Assembly (NCBI GenBank): GCA_005406025.1
Contig: BGZK01001592.1
Location: 1 to 64,000, forward strand
Reading direction: 5' to 3'
DNA from: Eumeta japonica
Lineage: Eukaryota > Arthropoda > Insecta > Lepidoptera > Psychidae
DNA: 64,000 nt
A program made the translations under genes and the position numbers. Below the pieces are notes generated by a model. It was not told the origin of the DNA. It was given only the letters and a program-made list of their open reading frames with translations, and did no database searches. Of the stretch, positions 34,771-46,486 are shown in pieces. Position 1 is the first letter of the stretch. Each line of letters opens with the position of its first letter.

Positions 34771-35693
34771 GAATCTGTATTATTAACTGTGTATTTGAAT
34801 GTTGTAAAAGTCATATAAAATAAAAATAAATCTAAAACTCGATTACGAAAAATTGCACTCTATAATGTAAGAAACAAGAACATATTATATATTTTTGTCT
34901 GTAATTCTAATCTACAAACAATTCAATATTTTCATATAAGTAGACAACTTAAATATACATTTTAATGTAATACATAGACATAGCAATGTTTAGAGGATAG
35001 CTGTGCAATATAGTAAATAAATGTAGCATGTACAAGAAGATATTTTATATTGTGCAAACATAAGAATATTTTATGTTTCATACTTTTCAGAGTGCGATTT
35101 TGTCGTAGTTGGGTTTATATTTTCTTAGAAAATGTGTGTAGTGCCACTTTATATTTTATTTAGTCTAGGTTTTATTTTTATTATAGTATAACATATTAAT
35201 TTAGTATGACGTCACGCAGCCTATAACCAGTGGACGACAAATATGCTTCTAGCGATACTTCAATTGTCAAATTATAGTAAATAGTTTAGAAGTTATGCGA
35301 GAACAGATAAACATACAAACATACATCGAAACTACATACAAGCTAAAATCAGAACACTCCTTTTAGCTTCGCTAGGCAATGTATTATAGGCTAATCTATT
35401 ACATATATCTACCTAAAGTCTACACGGACGAAGTCACGGACACCAACTAGTTAATGATAATGTGTGACATTCTAAAGTAGACTCAAATTCACATAATCTT
35501 TGATGTGAAAACAAAATAAAAAGCCCAAGTGTCGGACTACGCAGAGATTAAGATTCTGTGTGTTGACCGAAACGAATGTAAGCATTAGTTTCACAGTTCC
35601 AATAAGAGACGCTCCATACAAAGTCCATACGTTTTTATATAAAAAGGTATGGATATTGTGATTTTTTTTTCTGGACACACATCTATATTAGAA
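34771..35693. other. noncoding stretch with a transposon-end-like motif
   Basis: CACGGACGAAGTCACGG followed by ACACCAACTAG (about 35426-35453) looks like a lepidopteran repeat 3' end. The sequence upstream to about 35205, with AGAAGTTATGCGAG and a CAGATAAACATACAAAC run, may be its body. Otherwise nothing. Confidence 0.35.
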
Positions 35694-35894
35694 CTAGCTG
35701 TCCCGCCCGCTTCGCTGGGCAGTTCTTATTTATAAATAAAATGGCAAAGGATTTACGGAATTCGAAAAATGAGTAGCCTAGAACCATCTACATATCATTC
35801 CGCATCGAATGGTCCCAGTCCCATGTCCATACGTTTAGTAGTTTTTACGTGATTGGCGAACAAAGACAACCTATTTTCATTATATATGTATAGA
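35694..35894 (-). mobile_element. short non-autonomous Helitron-like element, copy 3
   Basis: Read on the minus strand it starts with TC (35894-35893) and ends with CTAG (35697-35694), 201 bases like copy 2, with the GCGAAGC mini-hairpin before the end. The base following the 3' end is T as expected; the base before the 5' end is G instead of A. Confidence 0.8.
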
Positions 35895-36149
35895 CTAAAA
35901 ATAACCTATAACATACGTATGTAAATTTTTCCTGTGAATAATATAACTTCTTATTAGTGACAAAATTTTCGGAAATGAAAATTTCTTAAATTCAAATTTA
36001 CAAACCATACCTTGTCAAACTATTAGCATAGATAAATTACGACCAAACGCTTCTTTTGTTTTAAAACAAATAACAATAGGTTAAATAACATTTACGTAAC
36101 CTATTAATCATGGAAAACAACAAAAAAATGTCATATATACACGCACGCC
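35895..36149. other. AT-rich noncoding stretch
   Basis: Nothing recognisable. Confidence 0.4.
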
Positions 36150-36930
36150 CTCACGATCATCTACACATGCACCTATATAAAAACAAATTAATAATGATAA
36201 AGCAATACAAAAATAATGATTTTTTTAATAGTATATGGTGTATGGAAATCACATATTGCAATTTTCATCACGATCGGACAAACCATTCTCAAATTATATA
36301 AAAAACACACAAATAGACAGACATTCAGTAGCCTGCTGTTTGCGAATTCACATGCTCTTACTGTATACCCATTTTAATCACCATTAGTCAAACCACATCT
36401 TATTCACAGTGCAATATACAGACAGAAAAGCGCCAGCTTATCGTTTGTGCTGTAATCGCATGTTTTTACTGTATGTAATTTTTCATCATATTGTTAAGTT
36501 ATAAAAGAACATACAGACAGACAGACAGACAGATAAACAGTAACCTGTCGATTACGAAATCAGGTGTTATTACTGTGTACCAATTTCCTTCACGATTGGT
36601 CAGAGTGCTCCTTAGTTACAAAAGAACATACAAAGAGACAGACGGGTAGTAACATGGAGTTATGAACTACCGTGGCGTCCCCACGAGATGACATTTTCAT
36701 AACTCCATGGGTATTAGTCTGTCATTTGTGCAATTGCGTGTTCTTATCGTATATTTTATATACATCATATTTCATCACAGTCGTTCAAAACGTTCTTAAG
36801 TTATAAAAAAACATGGAGACAGATGAACAGACAGACAGTAGCCTTTTATTTTCACAATCAAATTTTGTTACTGTTTACCAAGTTTCATCACAATCGGTCA
36901 AACCGTTCTTAAGTTTAAAAGATAATAGCC
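36150..36930 (-). repeat. degenerate tandem array, unit about 105-110 bp (right arm, inverted)
   Basis: Units carry ACAGACAGACAGACAGAC, CAGTAGCCT, a CACATGCTCTTACTG-like piece, a TTTCATCACAATCGGTC piece and AAACCGTTCTTAAGTT. All are complements of landmarks in the left array at 27390-28290. Landmarks near 36328, 36538, 36645 and 36837 fit a spacing of about 100-110 (some units merged). A tiny hAT-like element has inserted into one unit. Confidence 0.6.
36653..36709. mobile_element. 57-bp hAT-like miniature element, copy 2
   Basis: The same CATGGAGTTATGAA and TTCATAACTCCATG termini as copy 1. The flanking octamers GGTAGTAA and GGTATTAG agree at six of eight positions, a plausible aged 8-bp duplication. 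The middle contains CGTGG-CGTCC-CCACG, a small GC-rich stem absent from the shorter copy 1. Confidence 0.65.
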
Positions 36931-37240
36931 AGACATAAATTAAAAATGAATACATGTTAGATAAATGAATACTCTTTTTTTTTGTATTTATTATTTTATA
37001 GCGTGACATAAATATCAGATCAACATTGAACAATAAATCCACCACCATACATATCTCGTATTTTGCAATCAGACAAGTACTTGGGCTCAGTGAAGGATTA
37101 GACGAAAAAATATATATGAATAGCATTTGTCTTTAAAATTCATTTCTTACTTTTCTTCATACTATAAAATATGTTTTTACAATATTTGATATAAAAAAAA
37201 ATATGGTCCACTTTAAGTCATGTAGAACCCTAAAAACATG
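36931..37240. other. AT-rich noncoding stretch
   Basis: Nothing recognisable between the tandem array and the terminal motif array. Confidence 0.35.
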
Positions 37241-37496
37241 TCCTGAAGTATGCGTCATATATAAGAAAAATATATGCTAAACAGTTAGTTTGAGGACATG
37301 TCCCTAAAGTATGCGTTACATTGTAAAGTCCTCAAACTATGCGTTACGTTGAAGATCGTTCATATATGTTGAAATGTAAGAATATATACAAAAAATCTAG
37401 GTCGGTTGGACTCGTCACTGTGTAGGCTATCAGTTAAACCCAAAACAAAAATGTGGTCCCAAAGCATGCGTTTGACATATATATATATATATATTG
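37241..37496 (-). repeat. right array of GTCCCCAAAGTATGCGTT motifs, ending in an AT repeat
   Basis: Copies lie at 37241 (TCCTGAAGTATGCGT), 37300 (GTCCCTAAAGTATGCGTTA), 37328 (GTCCTCAAACTATGCGTTA) and 37456 (GTCCCAAAGCATGCGTTT). They are the complements of the motif in the array at 26805-26945. The last copy is followed by a pure AT repeat, as the first left copy is preceded by one. Confidence 0.6.
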
Positions 37497-37603
37497 GCTT
37501 TTAGCCATGTCTCCACCAGCGTTAATGGAGAATATTTCAGAGGTCTCATATTAAACTTTTATATTTTTATTACTTTTAGAATTCACTTAATTTTTATATT
37601 CGA

Positions 37604-37872
37604 CTAGCATATAACACTCAGCTTCACTCGCATGGATATAGGATTTATTCCTACATCTTTTTTATTGACCAATCTTACTATAAAACCCTGATTTTGTTCA
37701 ACTCTAGTTCCAGTACTGTTCCTATTTTCCATCCCGGTTTTGCACTTGAGTCTAATTCCGGTTCGACTCTCAGTTTCGGTCTCGGTCGCGACTGTTGATT
37801 ATGCTCCCCGTACAGCTTTCGATTATTATTGAATGAAAATTCATTATCAATTCCGGTATCACTACCGCCCAC
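37604..37872 (-). mobile_element. decayed repeat: CTAG end plus degenerate hexanucleotide array
   Basis: CTAG at 37604, CAGCTTCACTCGCATGG a little downstream, then about 180 bases of loose 6-base rhythm (ATTCCGGTTCGACTCTCAG, TCGGTCTCGGTCGCGAC). The layout repeats that at 14753-15130. The 64-codon minus-strand frame through it is a by-product of the repeat rhythm. Confidence 0.35.
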
Positions 37873-38440
37873 AATTACAATTTATACGAAGCCGGAGCAA
37901 CTCTAGTATCAAATTAGCATATAGTCTATAGGCTGTATTATTCGGCGACAGTGTAGCTTTTTATGAGTGCCATAATTTTTAGAATCGGTGTTCGATTCAA
38001 TAGTTCAACAATACGCGGGCGAGCTCGGGGACTAATTCTCCAAATAGATTGTATAAAAATCTTCTCTATGAAAAACCACTCGGATGTATCCACGTTTGGC
38101 GATGATCGGTCACACGGCGTTGGTATTTGGCGATCTGATATATGCAAACATCCATCATATTATATTATACTATATACAGATATCTGCGTGGCCAGTCGCT
38201 TTATGAAGAATTAAAAAAAAAAGTTGGCATAATGTTGGATCAAAAGTGTGAATATTGATTTTCGTGCCAAGCATTCCAGATTCATAGAAAAATCTATACC
38301 ATCGATTTTAACTTCTTAACATATGGTTTTGAAAACACCGAAACACGTCAACTTTAATTTTAATATATTAATATGAATACCAATTCCACGTTAATAATTT
38401 TGATATATAAAATGACTATGTTCGTATAAAAATATATTTT
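37873..38440. other. noncoding stretch
   Basis: No recognisable gene. Overlapping open frames on both strands near 37938-38214 have no motif. Confidence 0.35.
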
Positions 38441-38665
38441 CGACTTCCGCCTATTAATGGTTAATTTTTCAAAAATGCTTAAAAGTTGAATTTTTTTAAA
38501 TCCTCTATTAAGCGTATACCTTATACTTCGTACAAATTATAGCCTATGGTCACTCTGATGTACAAAGCTGCAAAATTTCGTCATAATAAGTTCAGTAATT
38601 TTTGCGTGAAAGAATAATAAATATCCACGCATCCTCATAAACTTTCACATTTAAAATATTTGTAA
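38441..38665 (+). mobile_element. possible 3' tail of an RTE-type LINE
   Basis: The order CGACTTCCGCCTATTAATGG, ATTATAGCCTATGGTCACTC, AAAGCTGCAAAATTTCGTC, TTCAGTAATTTTTGCGTG, TCATAAACTTTCACATTT resembles the 3' untranslated tail of lepidopteran RTE elements, which have TATAGCCTATG, a TCAGTAGTTTTTGAG piece and a CTTTCCTCTTTATAATATT end. It carries no coding sequence. Identification is from memory. Confidence 0.35.
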
Positions 38666-40209
38666 GATTTACTGAGAAATTGAAAGTAATTACAGAAAAT
38701 TTACATTATTTTGAAAAAAAATGTTTATCCTAATGTTTTTTTTTATTACTACTTTTATCGATTTCTACCAAAACTTTTATTTCATAACATATGTTTTTTT
38801 TGTTAAATTTTAAATGCATTTAAAATCTTTAATAATATGAAAAAAATATTTGAAATAACTAAGGACCGTGTTAAAAATAATTTCCAAGTTATTAGCATTT
38901 GTTACGAAACTCACCCATTAGTTCTTTGTGTTGACCACTAAAATATTTTATAGTAAACCTTCCCAAAACGAATGGAAATGTTCCTCCATTTTCTTGCAGT
39001 CGGTTGTAAAATAAATATCAGTCTGGTTTACAAAAAAGGGAACAGTATATGCTACGCCCCCAGTAATCGTAACTCACGTGACAACTAGTCGCATACATAA
39101 AACTAGTCATTGAAAAAAAGCTTTAAAAAAAAGCAATATAAAGACACGAAACATTTAAACAGATACTCGAATCGCGGCGTCGGACTTGAAAATTTATTAT
39201 CACCTGAAAAGGTAAACCACTACGTCGGATAGTTTATAATTTAAAAAATATGTAAACAACAGAACCGATCGACCGGATCTGTAACTATGAACCGGTTTTG
39301 ATCAAATCGAAAAGCAGATTCCAAACAGGTGCCATTAAGCTGTATAAGGGTGTATGTATTTATGCGCACAAATCTGTAATTTACAAAGGCATTAAGAACG
39401 ACCTTAAACTTGATCTGGATCGGTTTCGAGCTGATGACGCTCGGAAAAAAAAGGAGCTATACTGGCGAGTACTTTGCTCCAGTTTCGGACCATAGAGAGC
39501 GATATTTATTAGAACGGCCAAATTAAAAAATTAAAACATATTAGGCAACAACATGTATGTGCGCAATTGTTTTATTTGCTTTTGTTCTATCCGACTATAT
39601 ATTTTTAATTGATAGTATATTTTCAATAGGAGAGAAAACTGTATTTTTTGTTTTAGAAAATATTAATTTTATCTTCTGATTATTACATTAATGAAACGTA
39701 GTAACTTTATAGTTGACCATGTATCGTTGTGACTTCATCTGAATGAAATGCAGGATTACATAAAACGTAACCTACGTTTGAAGTTTGGTTCCCAAACTAC
39801 CGAACCGTCAAAATCTTTTCAGAATCCATTCAGTAAATTTTGCATTACATCATAATAAACAGACAGACGGATGGGAATTCTAAAAGTAATTGCATCATGT
39901 TTAGGCTCTTCTATTAGTCACTCCCAATCAGTTTTTTCGAAAACACCAGTTTTATAATAGTAAAGATTTTGATTTAATAATGCGGTATTAACCATAAATA
40001 TTTAGACCGATACCATAAAATAATTTTGCGCATTAATCGTTTCCACGTATTAATGTACAAAATTCTTATATGGTATTGGTCTAATACTGTATGGAATCGA
40101 TCTCCTTTTTTTTGAACAAATTTGCCAAAGAAATCATTGCCATTGAAGTAGCCTTTTCTGAGAAAAATTGGTTAGAATGTGAACGCGTAAACTGACAAGA
40201 CACACTTTT
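38666..40209. other. noncoding stretch
   Basis: No supported gene. The 65-codon plus-strand frame at 39298-39495 is lysine-rich without motif. A run CATAATAAACAGACAGACGG near 39850 suggests an old repeat fragment. Confidence 0.35.
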
Positions 40210-40680
40210 AGATGATGCCCGCACGATGCGTACCTACCGTCCTCGACCACGTTATCCGAGGCCCGCACGCAGACGCCAGCACTGAATCGCGGCGCGTCTA
40301 TCTGCACGCGGTCAACGACCGGACGCGCGGCTTTAAAAGTTTAGGTATTTTGTTATAAAGTATTACGTATACAAGATCGACACTTTTGAAACTAAGATTG
40401 TGTGTGAATAATGTTGAAAAACTATGCCTTTCGCTACTATTGAATATGCAAACAAAATTTATTGTTGGAGAATTTGCAGAGGTGACGTTGCTGCCTGCGA
40501 GTCCGTAAGTTGCGTGAAGTATCGTTTAGGTGATAACTTGCCTCAGTTCGTCTTGTTTGTTTAGAGGTCAGAGGAATATACGTGGATTATCAGATACTAA
40601 CGTAACAATAGCTTCGGCGACCTTTACATCGCCCCACGTGGCGCGCGGCGCCTTCTGGCCGAGCAGGGTTTACTCTTCAT
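40210..40680. promoter_or_regulatory. two GC-rich islands; possible regulatory DNA or exon
   Basis: The first (about 40210-40335) contains CGGCGCGTCTATCTGCACG and CGACCGGACGCGCGGC. The second (about 40480-40680) contains CTGCCTGCGAGTCC followed by GTAAGTTGCG, a good plus-strand donor (GT at 40506), and CCACGTGGCGCGCGGCGCC. No known protein is encoded. This could be another candidate 5' exon for the gene with the exon at 62201. Confidence 0.2.
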
Positions 40681-41355
40681 TAATTTATGATATTTATAAG
40701 CATATTTTCAATTATAGAATTTTGTTATAGTTACTTTCGCAGTTTATCAAAAAAAGGAGGAGATTATAAATATTTGCGGAAAGATGCATGATGGAATCCA
40801 TGCTGTATACATTCCGATGTATATCAGTTCATATGATTACGCCTTTTATTAATATTAATATTAACGGGTAAAGAAATATTCTGAATCATCATTAAAAAAT
40901 GACAAACCATTATCTCTAATCTAACCACTTGGTAATATCTTCATGATTATGGTTGCTCTAGAAGGTTTCGCCGTCGCCGTAGTAATCTATATAAGAAGAG
41001 GGATTCTATCCGAAATGGAATGGGAAAGGAAGCTACATGAAAGTAAATTAGATTTTAGAATAACCTCCAGTGTAATATTTTATAATGTGTCTACAAATAA
41101 ATAAATAAATATTACATTAGTGAAACAAGTGTAATCTAGCAATTATTGACATTATTTATTAACTTAAACAAGTACAATGGAATAAAATTGTAACTCGCTC
41201 CGTCCCTGCATGCCCACTATGTATAAACTACCGAAAATATTGAAAAATGTCTTTTAAAAATCTGTTTGTAATAGTTCGGGGACCATTTTAAGCTATGTTT
41301 AAATATACTACTTTAAGTAATTAAAGTATTCACTTGTGAACCAACACATACAGCC
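40681..41355. other. AT-rich noncoding stretch
   Basis: Nothing recognisable. Confidence 0.4.
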
Positions 41356-41372
41356 TCCCCCCCCCCCCCCAC

Positions 41373-41403
<31 letters not shown>

Positions 41404-41450
41404 CCCACGCATACCTAGACACACACACGCACACGCATACCCGCGCGCAC
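41356..41450. repeat. compound simple repeat: poly-C, (GA)n, (CA)n-like
   Basis: About 14 C residues, then a GA repeat of about 35 bases with one interruption, then a looser CA/CG-rich tract. Confidence 0.9.
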
Positions 41451-41892
41451 TATGTAAGCCAAGCTAATAAAATTACGAAGTAATGCAATTCGTAATGCTA
41501 TGGCAATAGCCAGCTAGATAATATGTCTCTCTTCCGGGCGAGCCTCCGAGCTGAATGTCAAGGCCAGCTTCGAACGCTAACCCTGGGATGGGTGATTCAA
41601 ATTTAACAGATTTTCTTTAACATTTTCTTTTACATTAACATATTTAGTGGCCACTACGATAGCACTAAAAATAACACTGCATTAATATGATTTTATTCGC
41701 GCTCACAATTTTCATAAGAATTCAATTATAACCAAATTACTTTACAGTGTTTAAATAATTCCTTATAAATTATCCATGCAAAATGATTCATAAATTATCT
41801 TATAGTGAATTAAAAAAAAAAACAGAATTATGGTGAACTATTGAATTGACAATACATAATTAAGATGTAACGTTTAACTTCAGCTGATCCTA
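41451..41892. other. noncoding stretch
   Basis: A slightly GC-richer patch lies near 41530-41590. Otherwise nothing is seen up to the CACTG terminus of the next transposon. Confidence 0.4.
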
Positions 41893-42596
41893 CACTGAAA
41901 AAAATATTGGAGGTGCTATTTACCTTCCAACACTGTAGCTATTGTGGATGGTAATGTAGACAGAATTTCTGTAGTAAGTACTATATATCTACTCTGCGTT
42001 CTGTTCCCGTTACAATTAAAATACAGTAAAATTTTATTATGTTGTAAGTATCTTTAATATAATACACAATACTATCGTATGGTATTGAATAGAATCAGAG
42101 GGTAATAGACACAAAGCATAGAGTATTTGTGAATGACGTCACAAATATTGTTACAAAATTTTATGGTAGTACGTATCTTCATATAATATTCGCTACTATA
42201 GAATGTTATCATTACAGTTGCACGATAAACACTACAGAGTCAATATAGTACTGCAACGTGACGTCGTTAGTATATTTATATGTCACAAGTTTTAACTCGA
42301 ACGCATTTCGAAAGGTTTAACGGTTTTTGCAGTTCAGTAACCAATAAAGAGGCTTCATAGATTTGTTTCGACTGCATCGAGTCATTTCATTGGTTAATGA
42401 GAAAATTCGCCTGACGTTAATCAGAAAGTATTCTTATTAGAACTCGTAACTTATTCGTGGCCGTATTTATAAAGAATTTCGTGTAAAATACCGTTTTATT
42501 TGTAGTAACACAAATTAATAATTGTTTCAATAAATTAATATTTTAGTTTAAATTGTGTTCAAGTTCGTAAATTTAAGAAACTATTTAAAATCAGTC

Positions 42597-45500
42597 ATGG
42601 ATGAAGAAACTCAAACCCTACTCACGCAGTGGAAAATGGATGATTATATTGAATTATTCAAAGGTAAGTCGTATTAAATTTTAATATGTATATCGATGTA
42701 ATAACCAAAATAACCAAAAATACAACATCCATCCTTGCTGATATACTGACATTTACTTCTTTGTCTCAACATCAAAGTATTCTCTATTCTTGTTGTATAT
42801 GGGCAAAACATAAGAATCTTTTATTTTTTATTATAGACCTGCGTAGTGTTTGATTTCCCAGAAAACCTGAAAGCAATCAGAGTGGGGTTGCTGTGGAAAA
42901 CGCCAAGGAGTTTTCTGATGTATCTGATTTTATTCTGAATATAAACAATGTAAGTTTATTCTTCACAAAATGCAGATCGGTCTCATTTGACACTCTAGGG
43001 TCTTTTAGACTTTGTCAATTAGTTAAATGATTTTTATAAATGTAGTGTAGCATAAAAAAGGGACGCCACTAAATAATTGTAATATTGAGGTTAATTAAAT
43101 TAACCAATTAATTTGTTCAAAAGTTCTCCATATTAAAACTAATTAATGCTTGTCAAAACAATTATATTGTAACTCTATAAACATCAGTAATTTTAAAGGC
43201 AGTATTCAGAAGGTCAAGAAAACAGTGTTTATGTTCTCTTAATGTTATTAACAAATTAACTGTGAATTTGATGTAGAATCGTTACAAAAAATATAGTCAA
43301 TTAAGAAACTAATTTTTAGCGTTCCGTATCCAAAAATGGAACCCTATTACTAAGACTCTTCTGTTCGGCTGTCTGTCTCTCACCAGGCTTATCTCATGAA
43401 AATTTCAACTGTCTTGCTATCACGGTAGTTAGACAGTTGAAATTTTGAATGTATTTCTGTTGTCGCTGTAACAACAAATACTAAAAACAGAATAAAATAG
43501 GTATTTAAGTGGGGCTCCCATACAACAAACGTGATTTTTTGCCATTTTTTTTCTTGATCTTAATAACGACAACAGGTAGAAACTTGAAATATTTGCAGAA
43601 TATTTATATTTACTTATATTCACTTTAAAAATAAATGCCTATTAATTCAAATAAAAATAAAAACTAAAAAAAGGAGATATGTTACAGAACCCTTCGTGCG
43701 CGAATCTGATTTGCACTTAGGCGGTTTTTCTATTATCACTTAGTGTTAAATAAAAGTTCTAATTAATTACATCCATATAAAAGCTTGTTAATAATACGTA
43801 TAATGTTATTTATTTATTTAGAATTAGTAGATGCTTATGTATGGAAATCAAATACCTTGATTTGATTGATTGAATCTATGTTACAGAATAATTTATATGA
43901 ATTGTTGCACTCATCGCAAGATGGAAGAAGTATTCTTGCTGCATATAAAACATCTGGAGTACTTGATTCTGCTGGTCGCAGCAAAATATGCAATTTAATC
44001 ATTAAAGAAGAATTAAAAAATGATCCTTCAAGAATTATTCCATCTTCCCGGATGTTATAGTGGGCTCATGAAATAACTATAATTTTTCCAACAAATACCA
44101 CAATAGAAAAAGAGAGTACAGAAAGTCTGGTCTAATAAGCAGAAGGTCATCATCATCGTCAACTCCTCCGCGCTCACCTATTACTTAGAAAGTGTGAGCA
44201 GTGATAATGGTAAGAAGATTTTAATTTAATTTTATAAATGCAGTTTTTGTATTTAATGATTTTCTACCAAAAAGAGCTGTGTTATATGGGATTTTGTGGT
44301 TTAAAATTGTTCAGTAAATTACCAAGAACATTAAAACTTTTCTTTAAATGTACGAAGACAGCACAGTTTACAAAAAAAATCATAGTATTTAATATGAAAT
44401 ACTTACCAATTTAAATAATATTACATTTAACAATGTAAAAAAAAATGTTAAACGTATAATATTATAAAAAATTATTACTATAATGAATGTACTAAGATAG
44501 TAATTTCTTGAAAATGCTGTATTTCAGCTTTATTTGAGTTTGAAGACTCTTCTGACCTTCTCCAATGGTTAGAAAACTGTACTGATCCTTGGGACACTGT
44601 TGAATCTCATTGGATTAGAACTGCAGGAACTAGGCTCAAACTGGTAAAAAACACTAATGCCCCAGCCTCAGTATATATAAATAAATATCCTGCACTAAAA
44701 ACCAACAGGTTATATATTGGTAAGTACAATGAAATATTTAAATATATGTAATATAAAAGCATAGATACTTTAGAGACATTTATGAACCATTTATAAATAC
44801 TTTTGATTTAGACCTATCTAATATTGAGTGCTAGCATCTAAATTACAATTAATAATTCTTATTACACATGTGTCATAAATATCATGTTTCTATATAATTT
44901 TTACTAAAAAATTGTTCAATTGTGATTGAAATGGTTTTCTAATTATTATTTTGGACATTAATGTATACCTATTTAATTTTGACATTAATATGTGCTTATT
45001 TGCAATTTTCTTGCAGTTGCTGAAGGATTTTGATTTCCTTTATCCATCTTCTAACCAAAAACTATGGAATAATTTCCCAATCTACAAACAAAATATCTTG
45101 AATGCAGCTAGAAAGAAACTCTCTATCCTAAAAGATGTCTCAACAAAATCACTACTCCGTGACTATCTGGATTTGGCTGAAAGTTTGTACTCGTTTTTAA
45201 AGCTTCTTTTGCAAAGCACTATATGCAATATAGTGGCGAAAATTTAAAACCAAAATTTCATTTCTTAACACATTATCATCAAACAATTCACAAATTAGGG
45301 CCTCCAGTTCTTTTGTGGTCCATGAGGTTTGAGGCTAAGCACAGAACCTTTAAAATTGCTGCTTAGTCTTCTAACAGAAAAATATATGTAAAACATTAGC
45401 TATAAGACAACAGTTACAATTAAATGAGATTTTTGAAGGGTAAATTGGGTGACAGTGTACATGCAGGTCCTGGCAAAGAGGAATGTGTAACTTTTTCTTC

Positions 45501-45828
45501 TAAGATATTAGATGCAGTTAATATTGCAACTCAAAATACCTTATTTCAAGTTACATGGGCTAAAGTCAAAGGTACACTATACAAAAAGAAAATGTTTTGA
45601 CTGTTGATGTACTTGATGAAAACTATGTATTTGGCATTATAAAAATATATATTTACATGGACAAAAGATGTAATCTTTTATTGTAAGCTTCTCATTACAA
45701 TTGCTTTTGATCAACACACATATGCATATGAGGTAAATGAAACTAGTAATTATGTGTATCTTAAACAAAGTTCCTTGATTTCTCCAATACCAAACAATAT
45801 TAATGTAGACTCAAAGGTCAACTGTTAA
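42597..45828 (+). pseudogene. decayed five-exon transposon gene (SAM-like N-terminus; C-terminal WSMRFEAKH motif)
   Basis: Exons on the plus strand with GT-AG introns: 42597-42663, 42837-42949, 43887-44209, 44528-44719 and 45017-45828. Exon 1 (MDEETQTLLTQWKMDDYIELF) looks like the start of a SAM-type domain. Exon 3 reads NNLYELLHSSQDGRSILAAY and later KREYRKSGLISRR. Exon 4 reads DLLQWLENCTDPWDTV. Exon 5 includes LLKDFDFLYPSS, NLKPKFHFLTHY, GPPVLLWSMRFEAKH and ends FDQHTYAYEVNE...NVDSKVNC. I recognise this layout from a multicopy uncharacterised protein family in arthropods and cnidarians, possibly transposon-encoded. GP...W..RFE loosely recalls the C-terminus of plant CACTA TNP2 proteins. Damage: TGA at 42851-42853, TAG at 44058-44060, a frame change within exon 3, a frame mismatch between exons 4 and 5, and several shifts in exon 5. 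Confidence 0.65.
43321..43729 (+). repeat. GTTCCGTA-type lepidopteran repeat nested in intron 2
   Basis: It starts GTTCCGTATCCAAAAATGG, passes CTATTACTAAGACTC, GTTAGACAGTTGAAATTTT, CGCTGTAACAACAAATAC, GTGGGGCTCCCATACAAC, and ends AGAACCCTTCGTGCGCG and TTGCACTTAGGCGGTTTTT. These landmarks match, from memory, a very abundant noctuid/bombycoid repeat. The inner part after CCATTTTTTTT is diverged. It lies wholly within the intron and so would not by itself have disrupted the gene. Confidence 0.65.
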
Positions 45829-46416
45829 TAACTATCAGAGGCTCAATTTAAGAATGCTACAATCTTATTTGAAAAAATACTAAAACTTGTTAACTGATTT
45901 TTTAAATAGTTCAATAATAATTAAATGATATTACTCTTTATACCTAATTGTAAAATACTTATTGTTTGTTGTACCCAAGTAATGTCTTATTTTATATTTT
46001 GTCTTACTAATGTGATTGGCAATATATCTGACAATAGTAAGTAAATATTAAATGTTTTTTGCAATGTAAATGAATAATTTTTTCCTTCTTATATATTAAT
46101 TAGGAATCCTTAGAATAATACATACAAATCTGTATTAGGTTGATTTCAATTTTTCTGTAAATTTTACAGTCCAATATTTTTAGGCTATGAGAATTTAGTA
46201 TTAAGAATTTGTGTATAGATATGGTAAGATATGAATATGTAATAATATGTATAATCTATCTGATTTTCCATCTTGAATATTAGACAATAAACTTTAAAGT
46301 ACTGCATGGAAGCAATTATAAAATTAGCATATTGACTATTAAATTAAATAAATGATTAGATATAAACATGATTTTTTTTTAATTTATTCTGAATTTTAAT
46401 CCCAGTAATTTATGAT

Positions 46417-46486
46417 AGGGTTATTTTTGGGTCATGTGATTCAATGTCACATGAGACATTGAATCACGTGACTTGAAAATAACCCT
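46417..46486. mobile_element. 70-bp palindromic miniature element
   Basis: AGGGTTATTTTTGGGTCATG and TGATTCAATGTC on the left pair with GACATTGAATCACGTGAC and TTGAAAATAACCCT on the right; arms of about 32 bases surround a loop of about 6 (ACATGA-like). Only three or four mismatches occur. The right arm contains TCACGTGAC, a bHLH-zipper (E-box) consensus. No obvious target duplication is seen. It is nested near the right end of the CACTG transposon. Confidence 0.75.

Noticed and set aside
37678..37872. Charged 64-codon minus-strand frame
   Set aside because: Its regular composition follows the hexanucleotide rhythm; the same type of sequence elsewhere in the window is not open.
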